This document shows positions 8,187-19,144 of a stretch of 64,000 nt of DNA, in pieces (position 1 is the stretch's first letter; each line of letters begins with the position of its first letter). Made by a program: the position numbers and the translations under genes. The DNA lies in NCBI GenBank assembly GCA_003194525.1, contig NBIV01000187.1, forward strand, positions 99,080-163,079, in the 5' to 3' direction. The DNA is from Gracilariopsis chorda (taxonomy: Eukaryota > Rhodophyta > Florideophyceae > Gracilariales > Gracilariaceae). Below the pieces are notes generated by a model, which saw nothing but the letters and a program-made list of their open reading frames with translations, did no database searches and was not told the origin of the DNA.

Positions 8187-11174
8187 AGTGCAAAAGCGTA
8201 TCAACCGATGATCAGAAGTTGCACGCTCAAGTCTCCAAGAAAAGCGCATGTGCTGAAGGATAAGCAATACCATAGTCTGGCTGATGTATGAAGAGTGGAT
8301 TCTGCTGCTTTGACAGGCATGTAAGGAAACGCACGAGAGATAATGGCGTCTCAGTAGATTCTTGACTCCTTCATGTGCTCGATTCTAATAATCGGCTTTG
8401 CCTTTCAATGAGTGGTTCTTTTCAACACCATAGGGTCCGTGCTATTTGCTTTTGCCCGGGTGAAGGTATTGTGGGCAATGCAAGAACGAAAGACAATCAA
8501 GACTTACTCTTAGCATGTCTCACGAATCCAAGCCTCTCGATCTAATTGCTGACGCATATGCACGTTGGTGTTGGAATGAGAATTACAAGCATTGTTTTTG
8601 GAATTTCCATACATGGCTTTAGCTTATCAGCATGGGTACCGAGGTAGGCAAAACCATTTTAGCGAAGTTTGATACAATAATAGTACAGTTCGATACCATA
8701 TCGCGGATCCTTCCTCATCAACGCGCTACTCTCCAGCCAGAGATGGAGAGCTCAATTGCTTCATCAAGGCCAGCATAGCCCACCTAGAACTTTGAACCTA
8801 TGCATAAAATCTTTGAATTTAGTCAATAGTTCAAAAGAAAGCGTGTAAACGATATAGAAAAGGGGAGCCTAATACATCTTCATCTTCTAAAAAGCTAACA
8901 CTTTGACAAGGACAATGCAAGTAAAGAGCGCCCAGCTGTTTCATATTTGTATCAGCCTCTAAGTTGAAGTGGAATAGAGAGTTCTCTCATTTCCAGTCTC
9001 GCATACCGAAGTTGAAACACTGCAATCCATCTAGCTACAGCCGGTAGGCTGTGTTTCAGTCCGTTCAGGTCGGGTTTATAGACAGAATTGCGTCGCATGT
9101 TACATTGCAATGCTGGAAAAGATAAGGGAATTGAAGAAGACCAAAGCGCGACTCTTTACCAACAAGGATACTCATAGATAAACTGTTTCAAAGACGTGAA
9201 TCGAGAATCGGAGGCCATGTTATAGATATAATGCCCGGATTAATAACAGCACATTCGGCGGTTGCCAAGCTCCGAGCTCGAGAAGATCAAAATAGATTCA
9301 AGACCGGTACGCTATCGATAATATCTGCTTTGTGTTCTATCCAACGGGACACTCGAAAGCCTATGATTGAGTTTGGAACCGTTCTGATGAATTCAAACAG
9401 GGTCTGAACTTTGCTCACCAGATATGGAATAAGAACGCGAACAACTCATCTTCTTACACTCAGTATCGCTCAAAGGTTGCCAGAGGGACCCATCTGATAT
9501 ATGTCATCCCCACGATCAGTGTGTGTAATCCCACAGCAGTGGAGATTTGAACACGTGCTTTGCAGAGCTGTCTCTTCACCAATATGTATTGCTGGAGCCT
9601 AAGCTAGTTGCCTATAGGTCCGTTCCCGATGGATATGCCATCAAAGCTAGGAGCGGTAGTCATAATTCAAGTTCGTCATAAGGGGGCGTCAGGAGAAGGC
9701 GTCATGAGGAGGCGCCAAACCGTTGAATTGTGATGAATGAGTGCCGGAGTGAGGGCGCGCTTGGAAGACGCCCACTAAAAAAGGTGTGTTATGTCCTCAC
9801 ATCAGCCACTAATTACAGGTATGTTAGTCCTCACATCACCCACCCTGCGTTACTGCAACTGTCACAATTTTGTCGAGCTGATGTTGATCAGTAAAGCGAA
9901 CTCCATTGCGAAGGGGTTACATTTTGGGTAGATTAGGACATTAACTGAGATGCAAAGATGGGATGAGTGCTCGTCCATGGGTGGAACAAAGGGCAGAACT
10001 GGGTCATTTAGAGAGAAACTTGTTCTCTCATCACTCAACTTGGTTTGCAATTTTTACACTAGAACTAAAGTTGTGGCGTCAGTTCTGTTAGAGAAAGACT
10101 ACTGGAGATGCACAGGTTACGAACCATCCGATAAGAGAACGGTTTCTCACTTGCGCAGCACAATCCAACTTTGAAAAGGGTTATCCAAGTCGTTAACGCG
10201 AACTTCACTTTCAAACATTTCTCCAAATAACTTCTTCTCGTACGAGGAATTGTAGTAGTACTTAGCGCGCGTTGAAACCATTTTGGAGGTTCCCCAGGTG
10301 CCACATTGCAGGACACCGCCACGGAATGGTAAACTGAGCACCATGAGTCCGTCACGCATGAAACGCCAGAAATCCAAGAAGGCTGTTTTCCCATGTACGG
10401 GGTTGTAGGCGCAGGTGGTCAAGATTGCGATTCCATCCGGACGAAGAAGACGATGAATTTCCATGATAGCGAGCTGAGGGAACAGAACATGTTCAATAAC
10501 CTGGTCAGCGCCTATGATGTCGTAAGAATTGGAAGGAAGATTCGTTCTGTGAATGTCAACTTGTGGGTATTGGGTTTCGGAGATGTTGAGCTTGTCTTCA
10601 AAGTTTTGAAATACGGAGAATGAACCGCCGAGTTGAAGTGCTTGCAAAGGCTGAGATGGGAGTACATGTTTTGTATGCTCTTCAAGCAGGAGATGAACGT
10701 TGAAGTACATGATGAAACGAGATAGGGAAGGGTACAGTTTTCGGAAGCGGGTGAGTTGTTCGGTGTCAGGAAGTGTCACTCGGCAGGTGTGATTGAGACG
10801 GCTTTCTAACTGTTCGGCATTGTCAAGTGGGTGATAAGCGTCGAGGAGCTGTTGCGCAGTGATGGTTCGAGAAGAGAATATGGGAAACGAAGCGGCGGAG
10901 CGATCGTGAAGAAGGGCGTAAACAGCATAAAGAGAGACCGAGCATAGCAGCGACAAAAGAGTGACAAGTGCGTACAGCACCGGCTGAACGCGCTTATGGC
11001 GAGGCAAAGAGGGAAGTGAAAACCAGGCAGAGCGCATGGTGGCGAAGAGAAGGGCGAAGGTGACGGATGGGATTGCTCGATGACGACGAAGAAGCGCAGT
11101 CGCCAGCGTTCTTGAGCGGCGTTCACCGCGAGATGTTGTGTCAGCCACGTTGTCTCAGGTTGTACACAATTCAG
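8187..11174. repeat. Duplicated block, copy 1 (contiguous)
   Basis: This roughly 3-kb block recurs in direct orientation at 52557-55144. There the right-hand part (10928-11174) sits before the left-hand part (8187-10551), and 10552-10927 is missing. Scattered substitutions and small indels separate the copies. The left 1.9 kb (8187-10146) has no gene I recognise. The right part is the methyltransferase gene. Confidence 0.85.
10147..11148 (-). CDS. Membrane-anchored SAM-dependent methyltransferase-like protein
   Basis: The 333-residue product has a basic N-terminus, a transmembrane segment at about residues 57-80 (ALVTLLSLLCSVSLYAVYAL) and a methyltransferase type-11-like domain from about 165. 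The clearest evidence is YDIIGADQVIEHV followed by EIHRLLRPDGIAILTT, the post-motif-II region and RvLkpdG strand of class I methyltransferases. The glycine-rich SAM loop is degenerate (LQLGGSF), so activity is uncertain. The topology suggests a type II Golgi or ER protein. Met39 (MRSAWFS) is an alternative start that still keeps the membrane segment. A broken second copy lies at 54740-55137. Substrate unknown. Confidence 0.7.
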   Translation of the reverse strand: MADTTSRGERRSRTLATALLRRHRAIPSVTFALLFATMRSAWFSLPSLPRHKRVQPVLYALVTLLSLLCSVSLYAVYALLHDRSAASFPIFSSRTITAQQLLDAYHPLDNAEQLESRLNHTCRVTLPDTEQLTRFRKLYPSLSRFIMYFNVHLLLEEHTKHVLPSQPLQALQLGGSFSVFQNFEDKLNISETQYPQVDIHRTNLPSNSYDIIGADQVIEHVLFPQLAIMEIHRLLRPDGIAILTTCAYNPVHGKTAFLDFWRFMRDGLMVLSLPFRGGVLQCGTWGTSKMVSTRAKYYYNSSYEKKLFGEMFESEVRVNDLDNPFQSWIVLRK

Positions 11175-11958
11175 CCACTTCACGACCAGAGCGCGCGCAC
11201 GTGCCGCCTGCCAATGAAGAAGAAGAGGAATTATTTGGGTCAGGTTTTCGTCATATCGCGCCAAAAATACGGAAACGCAAATGCCCACTTTCCCTACTTC
11301 CGTCAGCTCTTGAGGGTGGTACACGTAGGAGTTAGAGGGTATTCCCGCCGCACATAGATTGCAAGTGGGGCGGGAATACCCTCTGTAAGCCTTACAAGCA
11401 GCAACTTTCAGAGCTAAAACCTGTTCCACGTATTACAGTGGAAAGGCTAGCCTTCAACCCTAATTACACTTTGGCGGCACCTTGATAGCAGAAACGTACA
11501 ATTTTGTTGTTGACCTTCCCCATGCATATCCTGGAAAGCAGCCTTTCCTTCGAAACAAATGTCACTTGTTGACATTCTCTACCTCCTTCGCAGTGCAATT
11601 CCTTCGCAGTGCAATTGCGGCGTTTGCTGCTTTTCTTTCCCCAGATTTTGGCATGAAAATACCAAGGGTACCCTTGGTATTAAGGATAACCCTCGTTAAA
11701 AGCGCGCGAACACCGTTGGTATCCAAAGTGTTCTTCGCGCAAGACATTATCCTGTGTGCTCTAAGGGGCCACTTGCGACTCTCGGTAGCCCGAACTCTGA
11801 GAGATTCTCTGCTTGATCATTTCTTCTAACATAACTGTTTCATATATAACATACAAGCGATGAATGATAATCCAGCGCTCCTTCTTTTATCGTCCTAAGT
11901 TCTGTTATAAGCGCTTCTATTAACATAGGTTTTCTTCAAGGGGGCCCTGTGCGTCGCC
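11175..11958. other. Intergenic between methyltransferase and decarboxylase
   Basis: This is the upstream side of the methyltransferase gene and the 3' side of the decarboxylase gene. It carries the 24-bp palindrome at 11658-11681. Short open frames here show no protein signature. Confidence 0.4.
11658..11681. repeat. Perfect 24-bp palindrome
   Basis: The sequence is a perfect 12+12 inverted repeat without a spacer. The half-site is AATACCAAGGGT. It could be a dimeric protein-binding site or a relic of a small foldback element. It does not extend beyond the 24 bases. Confidence 0.75.
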
Positions 11959-13905
11959 TCAAATTCCGCGACCATGCCTCTTCTTTCGGCTCCCCACAAC
12001 TCCAGACATCATGTCAGTAATCCTAGTGCGACCCGCGTCACTTTTCCCACCACCAACTTCCGGCACCACCACCGAGTACGGCGGACAGATGGGAGTGTGC
12101 GGAAGTTCGGGAATAGGTTCTCCACTAAGCACCATGTCTCTTGCAATCTTAACACGCTTCACAAGTCCCAACATGGTCTCGTACGTGATATTAACGTTCA
12201 GCGGGAACGACTTGAGCGCATAAATAACTGCCCTTGAGTTACCCATATCGTCCTGGTAGTCAGTGGTACGGAACCCGGATGTGTACGTTGTATGCGGACC
12301 GTACATACCGTCAATTTGAGAACCGCTTCTCAACCACCACCACAACGCGTCAGCCGTCTTCTGCTGCAGAATGTTGCTTTCCTCAAGAAGATCTCGAGCC
12401 TCTTCAGAATCCTCCGTCAGTTCCCGTTCATAACGTGTTTCAGCGTCTACGTCGTCGGGATACACACGGAACAGAGTTACAAAAGCAGTGTCTTCTTCGT
12501 TCACACAAATCATATTCGGTTCCGCCTTGAGGATTTCCCGTAGACACAGTGACATTTCCAGCACATTTGTGATGGTTGTTTGGAAGCCTTGCAACCCAAA
12601 GTATCGTAGCGTCGCCCATGCTGATAGCGCCGGGGCTGCCGAACGTGACACTTCCAAGCTGTACAATCCAGGGTTATACTCCGTACGTTCGTTCAAGTAC
12701 ACTGCGCCAGGACGGTTCATAAGCGACTTGAACTTTGGTAGATCCTTTGCGAGGAATAAGGAAGTAGCATAGGGTACCCATCCCGTCTTGTGGAAATCCA
12801 CTCCTACAGCATCGGCATATTGAATCTTCAATATCTTGTTGTAAATTTGTTCAATTGTATCGGAGATTGACTTCGTTATGCCGGCTGGGTTCTTCGAAAA
12901 GTCGTAGCCCTTGAACGTCAAGAACGACCAACCGATCACTGCATCACAATAGATAAGAGGTCGATTGTAACCTGACGGATTCGGAAATTCGTCGAGCAAG
13001 GCAGCCACTTCATCCACAGGGTCAATTGCAAACGCGTCAGTAGTACCCATAGTGCAGATAACAGCAATTACGGGGATATTATTTGTGTTCAGCTCCACCA
13101 GCTTTTCTCGAAGATCTTTCATGTCCATCGCATTGGTGTCGTCATCGGTTTCGATATCTACGATGTTGTCCATTCCAAGCCCAAGCCAGTCGGTCGAGTT
13201 CATCTTTGCGTAGTGACCCTGCTGTGATACCAGGATCTTCCCGTCCGTCCTCACGCCATTGAGTCGACTGTCGTGAAGCTGAAGCACGTGTGCGAGAGCG
13301 TACTTAACTGCGTACAAGTAGCATCCAGATCCACCGTAAGTGAACAAACCTCCGGCTTTAGAAGGGTCCCATCCAGGAATAAGACGCGTGATCATTGCAG
13401 ACGTTTCCATTTCAGCTTTCTCCAAATTCCATGCATACTCTCCTTCGATGAAGTTTTGTGAAAAGTAATTGGCAAACAGCGTGGCAATGATAGATGCCTT
13501 GTTTGCAGGAGGAAGAACGTTTGGTTGTGATAATGGGTGAGCGGTGTTTACCATGCCCTCGAACAACTCGAGCATATCAGCGACAACGTCTTGAAGCGTG
13601 GATACCTGCTCTGGGATTTCTGCTTCGTTGACATCTGAATAGTCAGGAAGACCGAATTCGGTGCCGAGGTAAGCTGGCCCGCCCTTCACTTGCTTCATGG
13701 CTTCAAGCTGTGCAAGAGCACAATCTACTTCTGAGCGAAATGAATCGGCTACACCCGTGTACGGACTCGGGAAGAAGGAGCTGCTGAGGACTTGACGGGT
13801 ATGCAACCATTTCGGAGCAGTTCTCTTAATGCGTCCATTGGCACGGAACATGGACTTATAGTATCCATCCGGAGGTCCGTTCATGCTTTGGTGCGGCTTC
13901 GGCAT
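11959..13905 (-). CDS. Group II PLP-dependent amino acid decarboxylase (glutamate/aromatic decarboxylase-like)
   Basis: The 648-residue protein is a fold-type I PLP decarboxylase. Features in order: TYGGSGCYLYAVKYAL (residues 189-204, cofactor phosphate loop), GHYAK with His231 (ring-stacking His), CTMGTTDAFAIDPV (284-297), Asp321 in LIYCDA (pyridine nitrogen contact) and the Schiff-base Lys373 in VDFHKTGWVPY. HKTG replaces the more common HKW or HKY. The family removes the alpha-carboxyl of glutamate, aspartate or aromatic amino acids, and the substrate cannot be read from the motifs. At 648 residues it is longer than most members, with a C-terminal extension ending in a basic KKRHGRG. It has no introns and no targeting signal. 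A TATAAA lies 145 bp upstream on the minus strand. It is divergent from the SLC6 transporter gene at 17001. Confidence 0.85.
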   Translation of the reverse strand: MPKPHQSMNGPPDGYYKSMFRANGRIKRTAPKWLHTRQVLSSSFFPSPYTGVADSFRSEVDCALAQLEAMKQVKGGPAYLGTEFGLPDYSDVNEAEIPEQVSTLQDVVADMLELFEGMVNTAHPLSQPNVLPPANKASIIATLFANYFSQNFIEGEYAWNLEKAEMETSAMITRLIPGWDPSKAGGLFTYGGSGCYLYAVKYALAHVLQLHDSRLNGVRTDGKILVSQQGHYAKMNSTDWLGLGMDNIVDIETDDDTNAMDMKDLREKLVELNTNNIPVIAVICTMGTTDAFAIDPVDEVAALLDEFPNPSGYNRPLIYCDAVIGWSFLTFKGYDFSKNPAGITKSISDTIEQIYNKILKIQYADAVGVDFHKTGWVPYATSLFLAKDLPKFKSLMNRPGAVYLNERTEYNPGLYSLEVSRSAAPALSAWATLRYFGLQGFQTTITNVLEMSLCLREILKAEPNMICVNEEDTAFVTLFRVYPDDVDAETRYERELTEDSEEARDLLEESNILQQKTADALWWWLRSGSQIDGMYGPHTTYTSGFRTTDYQDDMGNSRAVIYALKSFPLNVNITYETMLGLVKRVKIARDMVLSGEPIPELPHTPICPPYSVVVPEVGGGKSDAGRTRITDMMSGVVGSRKKRHGRGI

Positions 13906-14048
13906 GGTGCTGTTGTCAGTTAGAGCAGGAAACGACGAACGACCCGAAACGTGTATGCAATGACTCTTGGGTTGCTAATCACTTGCAGCAACTCGATTGG
14001 GACGAGTCGACTGCTAAGTATGCAGGCTGAAGTCGAGAGGTGGAGGAA

Positions 14049-14054
14049 TTTATA
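14049..14054 (-). promoter_or_regulatory. Candidate TATA box of the decarboxylase gene
   Basis: The minus strand reads TATAAA about 145 bp upstream of the start at 13905. The foldback element at 14129-14286 begins about 75 bp further upstream. Confidence 0.45.
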
Positions 14055-14128
14055 GCGAAGGGCAAAATCATATTGAGATAGGTTCGAGTCGGAAAGAGGG
14101 AGTGATGGTGGACGCAAAACGGTGTGGT

Positions 14129-14286
14129 AACACTGTCAACCAACCAATGCAGGCAAGCATTCGTATAGCTGCCGAGATTGGATATTGCTTCGAGGATTGC
14201 ATTCGTATTGCTTCCAAGCACGGAAGCTATATCCAATATCGGCAGCTATCCGAATGTTTGCGTGCATTAGTTGGCTGACAGTGTTG
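14129..14286. repeat. MITE-like foldback element
   Basis: Two imperfect inverted arms of about 60 bp flank a short centre. The left arm starts AACACTGTCAACCAACCAAT and the right arm ends in its near-complement, ATTAGTTGGCTGACAGTGTT. The arms match along almost their whole length, including a shared TAGCTGCCGA / TCGGCAGCTA core. Such compact foldbacks without coding capacity are typical of non-autonomous DNA transposons. It sits just upstream of the decarboxylase TATA box. Confidence 0.7.
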
Positions 14287-17000
14287 GGAGGTGCTTCCAA
14301 CGAAATCGATACACCATACAAAAGTTACCTACCCTTCGGTATGCACATGTTGGCTGTAGGTTTACAGTATGCTGGTGGTTTATTTTCGACCGTGAATCAT
14401 ATGCACAGTAGGGTAAGTCGTATTTGACATACTGTTACGATACAAGATAAACGGTTAAACGCCGTCTAATAAACAGCTGCTTCAAAGATTCGATCTTGCG
14501 CATGAAATATTTATCACTTCGACGTACACGAACAGTTGTATCTGTTAAGAGTCAAAAGGTTTCCGTAAACGGTTCCAAGGGTAAGTGTGGACGCAAGCCT
14601 CGAAGCCTCGAAGCTCGAGCACGAGCAGGAGAGAAAGGTAACATGAATGCTTTTTGTGAAGAATTAGACAGGAAAGGTTTTCCGTGGTGAAGGCTTGCTT
14701 GGAAGGAGAGAAGTGATGAAGGCAGAAATTCGTTGCTCGTGAAGAATCAAGACTGAAGGAAAGCCACGAGTGCGCAATTGGTGACATTGGTGCGTTGCGT
14801 TCATGATCCCGTGCAGTATAAGTTATGTCTAGTGTCTATCCGACCGCTGACCTCATATGAGGTCAAAACAATCAACTTAACCTTTAATTTTAGCTATTTT
14901 GATCGGATTTTTTTCGCCGTTTGTAGTCTGTATAAGTTATGCAACTTGTTTTTGTATTGCAAAAATTCTGAGCTTCTGTTGTTTATGCTAGGAGAGAAGC
15001 CGAAACATAAGACAAGCAGATGGTTTAATAGAGATGTGCTCGTAAAATGTGTCTAGTTTACTACAAAGCTTTAGAAAACCGGCTTTTTTGATATCAAAAA
15101 CGTACTTTTGATTCAAAAACACCGTTTTTGACGCGTTTATGAAAGGTTCGAAACCTTCAAAAAATAATCATTTGGCAACATTTCATCCGGGCGGATAGAC
15201 ACTAGTCCACACAGGATCATGGACGCAACGAAGGTGCACAGTATGCACTGACAGACAGTTTGCACGTACACCTTGCCATTTTCATACACGAGCCAATCAC
15301 GGCAAGTGCGCGTACAAGGTGTAAGCTTTATTTTTTTTGGCGAGATTTCGAGCTTTAGGATTTGTGCGCAGCTGTTAAGGTCGCAAAAAAGAAATGCGTC
15401 AACAGCTTCGTTCAACTTCTGCAATGCGATTTGTGTGCACGCAATTGTCACGCAACTGTCACGCAACTGTCACGCAACTCGACACGTGTACAGTTTTGTG
15501 TAGTATCAAAAACCAAATGTCGGTGGAAGCTACAGTAGGGTTCCCCCCCCCTGAGACAAAAAGAGCGCTGCGGAGCCAATTCGGTCCCCAACATTTTATT
15601 CAAAACATTTACTCTCTTCCCTTCTTCAAGCACGTGTTGTATCAAAAATTTTGATTCAAAATCTATATCTATTTGGCACATTGGAGCAAACGTATACCAC
15701 GTGTACCACTGCACTCTGGTCGTCACGTTTGGTGATAATTTGATATCAAAGAAACCACAGCAGTGCCGTTTAGGATATCCACCGATTACACGTATGCAGT
15801 ATTTTTAGATATCTACGAGTCGTCCACCTGCTGCAGGCTGTCATGGGCGCTGAAGCGGCTGTGTTTTGACACATTGTAAAACATGATGTGCACGCGCGGC
15901 GTAGAATACAAGCTGTTGATTGTTCCAACAAGCGCCGGTGGTGAACAACACGAACAGCTCAGGGGGATGGCAAATGCATGTGCACAGTACACATGCATCC
16001 TCCTTTCTACGCATGTAACGCTCAAGAACGCGGCCAAGAGACCGAGCTGTTGTGAACAAAGCACGCGCGCTACGCGCCAGGCGCATATCTCGGGAGCAAT
16101 ATCCAACCAAGTCAAGCAGTTTTCGGCAAGTTGTTCTGCATAAGTTAGCAATATTTTCGCTGCACGCGATCGGTAGACGGCTACGGTACAACGGTACTCG
16201 GTGGATGGAAGCCCGCTTGACTGGCGCGCGATGGCAGGCCTGAAACAGAGCGAGCTTCCGCTGCACAAACGGCTACAGTTCGGAACAACAAAGCGCGCAC
16301 AACTTTTCTGGAATAGGGCGAGCCATGCGCTTACTTCGTTCCGTAACATCTCATCCAATGGGCAGCAGCCAGCTGTGTATCTGGCACAGCTGTCAAGGCT
16401 GTCCCCGCATTTAGATGTGATATCATTGCATGCGCCGCCCGAGTGGTGCGATCACGGCTGAGATCGGCAAAACTCTTCAGCTGAACGTAGACTAGTCTAT
16501 CCGGCACCAAAGGTAGACGGTACCGGTACCTTTGCACCCTTCCTACATCTCCAAAGCATTCGCCCTTCTTTGCCCGTCGTTTAATGACGTAAGTGCGCGG
16601 AAGGCGAAGCCGCCTACGGACATGCTTCGTTCCACCAGTGCGCAGCTTCCACCGCACCGGCCGCGCTCAGGTCGCGGGTGAACGAAAGACAAGCCCGTGC
16701 ACAAATATCGCCGCCGCGAAAGCATCGGAGACGCGGTAGTCGCTTCGCGTCTCTGTCATCCTGAGATTACACCGCCGTGCCCAGTCGCGGATGCGTACCG
16801 CAGCCGCAATGTGCTGAACCGCCTCCATATCTTCCACCTAAAGCTTACCACTCGTCCCCCTCCCACGCCGCTTCCTCTCTCCGAGCCAACCCCCCGTCCA
16901 GTTCCACCTCACACCAACACACCCACCCGCACTCACTCGCAAGAGCGAAACACCCATAGCCCGCATTCCTCGTCCAACGCCTGCCGAAACACCTCCCAAA
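14287..17000. other. Long intergenic region between divergent decarboxylase and SLC6 genes
   Basis: No supported gene lies in this 2.7 kb. It is AT-rich around 14800-15650 and GC-richer after 15850. Open frames at 15813-16358 (-) and 16697-17080 (+) lack signatures and look like chance frames. The last 150 bases before 17001 are strongly pyrimidine-rich, which may be the 5' UTR or core promoter of the transporter gene. Confidence 0.4.
15446..15478. repeat. Three tandem 11-bp units
   Basis: The unit TGTCACGCAAC occurs three times head to tail without mismatch. It may be an array of binding sites in the decarboxylase-transporter intergenic region, or a simple slippage repeat. Confidence 0.7.
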
Positions 17001-18857
17001 ATGGCTCACCAACGCGGCAAATGGTCCTCTCGCATGGCCTTCATCGTCGCGTCCATAGGCGCCGCCATCGGATTTGGTAACGTTTGGCGCTTTCCTTCCC
17101 TCGCCTATACATATGGTGGTGGTGCATTCTTTCTCCCTTATCTTCTCGCCCTCTTCATCATCGGAATTCCCGTCTTGATTCTCGAAGTGGCAGTGGGTCA
17201 GTTCTATCAAACCGGCGATGCGGGTGCCTTCGGAAAGGTTCATCCTCGATTTAGGGGTGTCGGCCTCTCCTCCATTTTCGCCGCTTTCGTCGTCACCACC
17301 TACTATTGCGTGCTACTTGCCTGGACCTTGCGCATGTTCGTGTACAGCTGCCAGGGTTCGGAAAACCGTTGGAAGGATGTCACAGGTAAGCAAGCTAATG
17401 ACTGGTTCGTTGGTGTTGTAACCGGTCTAAGCACAGCCGGCGATAATATCGAGCCCACTCGACTGGTCGGACCGAATGTAGCAGGACTTGCCGTCACCTG
17501 GATCTTCATCTATTTGTGTCTTGCCTTTGGTGTCAAATGGACTGGCCGAATTGCGTACGTCACCGTGGGACTGCCCATTGCAATCTTAATCGTGCTTCTT
17601 GTACGCGCCGTTACGCTTGACGGAAGCGGTGATGGAGTCAAGGCTTATATCGGTGAGTGGGACATGAAAGTGTTGTCAGATCAGCCTGCCGTGTGGTCTG
17701 AAGCTGTTACACAAGTCTTCTTCTCTCTCTCCGTCACCTTTGGGATCATGACGGCGTACGCCTCGTATAATAATCGTAATGACCCCGTGTTTACAAACAG
17801 TATCATCATTGCCATCTCCAATTCGCTCTATTCCATCGTTGCCGGCTTCGCTGTGTTTGGGACCATTGGCTATATCGCCCATAAAGAAGGTAAGACCGTG
17901 GACGATTTCAAAGATTTCAGTGGTGGTCCATCGCTCATCTTCGCTACTTACCCGGTGGCTCTGTCCACGCTGCCAGGGCACGGGCACTGGGAACGACTGT
18001 TCTTTATTGCCTTGTTTCTGTTGGGTATTGATTCCGCATTCGCTCTTGCCGAGGGTGTCACCACCGTGTTTCGCGACTCGGCTCTTTTGCGCAGGTTTCA
18101 CCATGCGATCACCACCGCCGGTGTGTGTCTAGTAGGGTTTCTGGGAGGCCTTCTGTTCTGCACCGATTCCGGCCTCATCTTCTTGGACGCCACGGACTAC
18201 TATGTGAACTTTATGATGATTCTCATCGGTTTCATGGAATGCTTCTCCATTGGCTGGATATACGGTATTGAGTCACAGATTAGTACGCTTGGATGGATGC
18301 CTGTTGTGGCGTACATGGCGGCCACGTTTGGACCCGTCTGCCTAGCATCGGGCTTTTGGTTTGGCGCCAATTCTGACGAGATCATGAAGGGATTCGTGTC
18401 ACTGGTGGTGTCGTACGCAGTACTCATGATGGGCGTGTTCTACCTATGCTACCGCGTCAAGCAGAAATCTTCCGAGGACATCACATGGCGCAGAATTCTG
18501 GTTGAACTCTTCATGGGCAACGTGCTTAAGCTTCGCAAGGATCTCGTGGGTGTGGTGCGATACATACCTGTGCTATGGTTCTTCATGGTACGTCACTTGC
18601 TGCCGCAGTTGCTGTTAGTGCTGTTTGCAAACCTTGCCACCGCCAACAATGATGATACCCGTGCGCGTCGCAAGTTTGGGCACTATTCAAACTACCCCAG
18701 AGGATACCAGGCGCTAGGTATTACCGTGTTCGTGTTGGCATGTGTGATTATTATGGTAGGCATGGTGTTCCCGAGAGCTTATGCATGTTTCGATAGGTCG
18801 ACGATTACGGAGAACGAGCTCAGCGTAGAGGGGGAGGAGGTCGAGAGTGCGGTTTGA
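17001..18857 (+). CDS. SLC6 / neurotransmitter:sodium symporter family transporter
   Basis: The 618-residue protein has about 12 hydrophobic helices and the family signature in helix 1: IGAAIGFGNVWRFP (residues 19-32) followed by YTYGGGAFFLPY. This unwound helix binds Na+ and the substrate. Helix 6 and 8 regions (VFFSLSVTFGIMTAYASYN and LLGIDSAFALAEGVTT) also match the family. NSS proteins carry amino acids, GABA, betaine or monoamines into cells with Na+ (and often Cl-), usually at the plasma membrane. The substrate cannot be read from the sequence. Met1 is followed at once by the basic RGKWSSR typical just before helix 1. It has no introns. It is divergent from the PLP decarboxylase, which hints at a shared amine or amino acid substrate. 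Confidence 0.9.
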   Translation: MAHQRGKWSSRMAFIVASIGAAIGFGNVWRFPSLAYTYGGGAFFLPYLLALFIIGIPVLILEVAVGQFYQTGDAGAFGKVHPRFRGVGLSSIFAAFVVTTYYCVLLAWTLRMFVYSCQGSENRWKDVTGKQANDWFVGVVTGLSTAGDNIEPTRLVGPNVAGLAVTWIFIYLCLAFGVKWTGRIAYVTVGLPIAILIVLLVRAVTLDGSGDGVKAYIGEWDMKVLSDQPAVWSEAVTQVFFSLSVTFGIMTAYASYNNRNDPVFTNSIIIAISNSLYSIVAGFAVFGTIGYIAHKEGKTVDDFKDFSGGPSLIFATYPVALSTLPGHGHWERLFFIALFLLGIDSAFALAEGVTTVFRDSALLRRFHHAITTAGVCLVGFLGGLLFCTDSGLIFLDATDYYVNFMMILIGFMECFSIGWIYGIESQISTLGWMPVVAYMAATFGPVCLASGFWFGANSDEIMKGFVSLVVSYAVLMMGVFYLCYRVKQKSSEDITWRRILVELFMGNVLKLRKDLVGVVRYIPVLWFFMVRHLLPQLLLVLFANLATANNDDTRARRKFGHYSNYPRGYQALGITVFVLACVIIMVGMVFPRAYACFDRSTITENELSVEGEEVESAV

Positions 18858-19144
18858 GGGCGCAGGCCTTTGGGGAAAGCAGCGCAAGTGCACCAAGCAA
18901 GCGGCATATAGCAATCTGTAACACTGTTTTATTGTTTAGCAACACTGAGATCAGCAATCCTTCTTCTTCGGCGAAGCGATGCATAAACTGGAATCCTTCT
19001 GTGCTGGCTGAAGCTCAGCTACCACAACACTCGCTACAACTGCAATCGCATTCAATACAATTACATATACCAATCCTCTACCACTGGTACGAGGGGCTGA
19101 AGGGTTCTCGGCTCGTCCCAATTCAAATGCGCAAACCGCTCCAC
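18858..19144. other. Short convergent intergenic region
   Basis: The 3' ends of the transporter gene (+) and the GCC-repeat gene (-) face each other here. Nothing else was seen. Confidence 0.4.

Noticed and set aside
15813-16358. Minus-strand frame of 181 codons
   Set aside because: Composition and lack of conserved motif look random. Overlapping frames on both strands are equally long.
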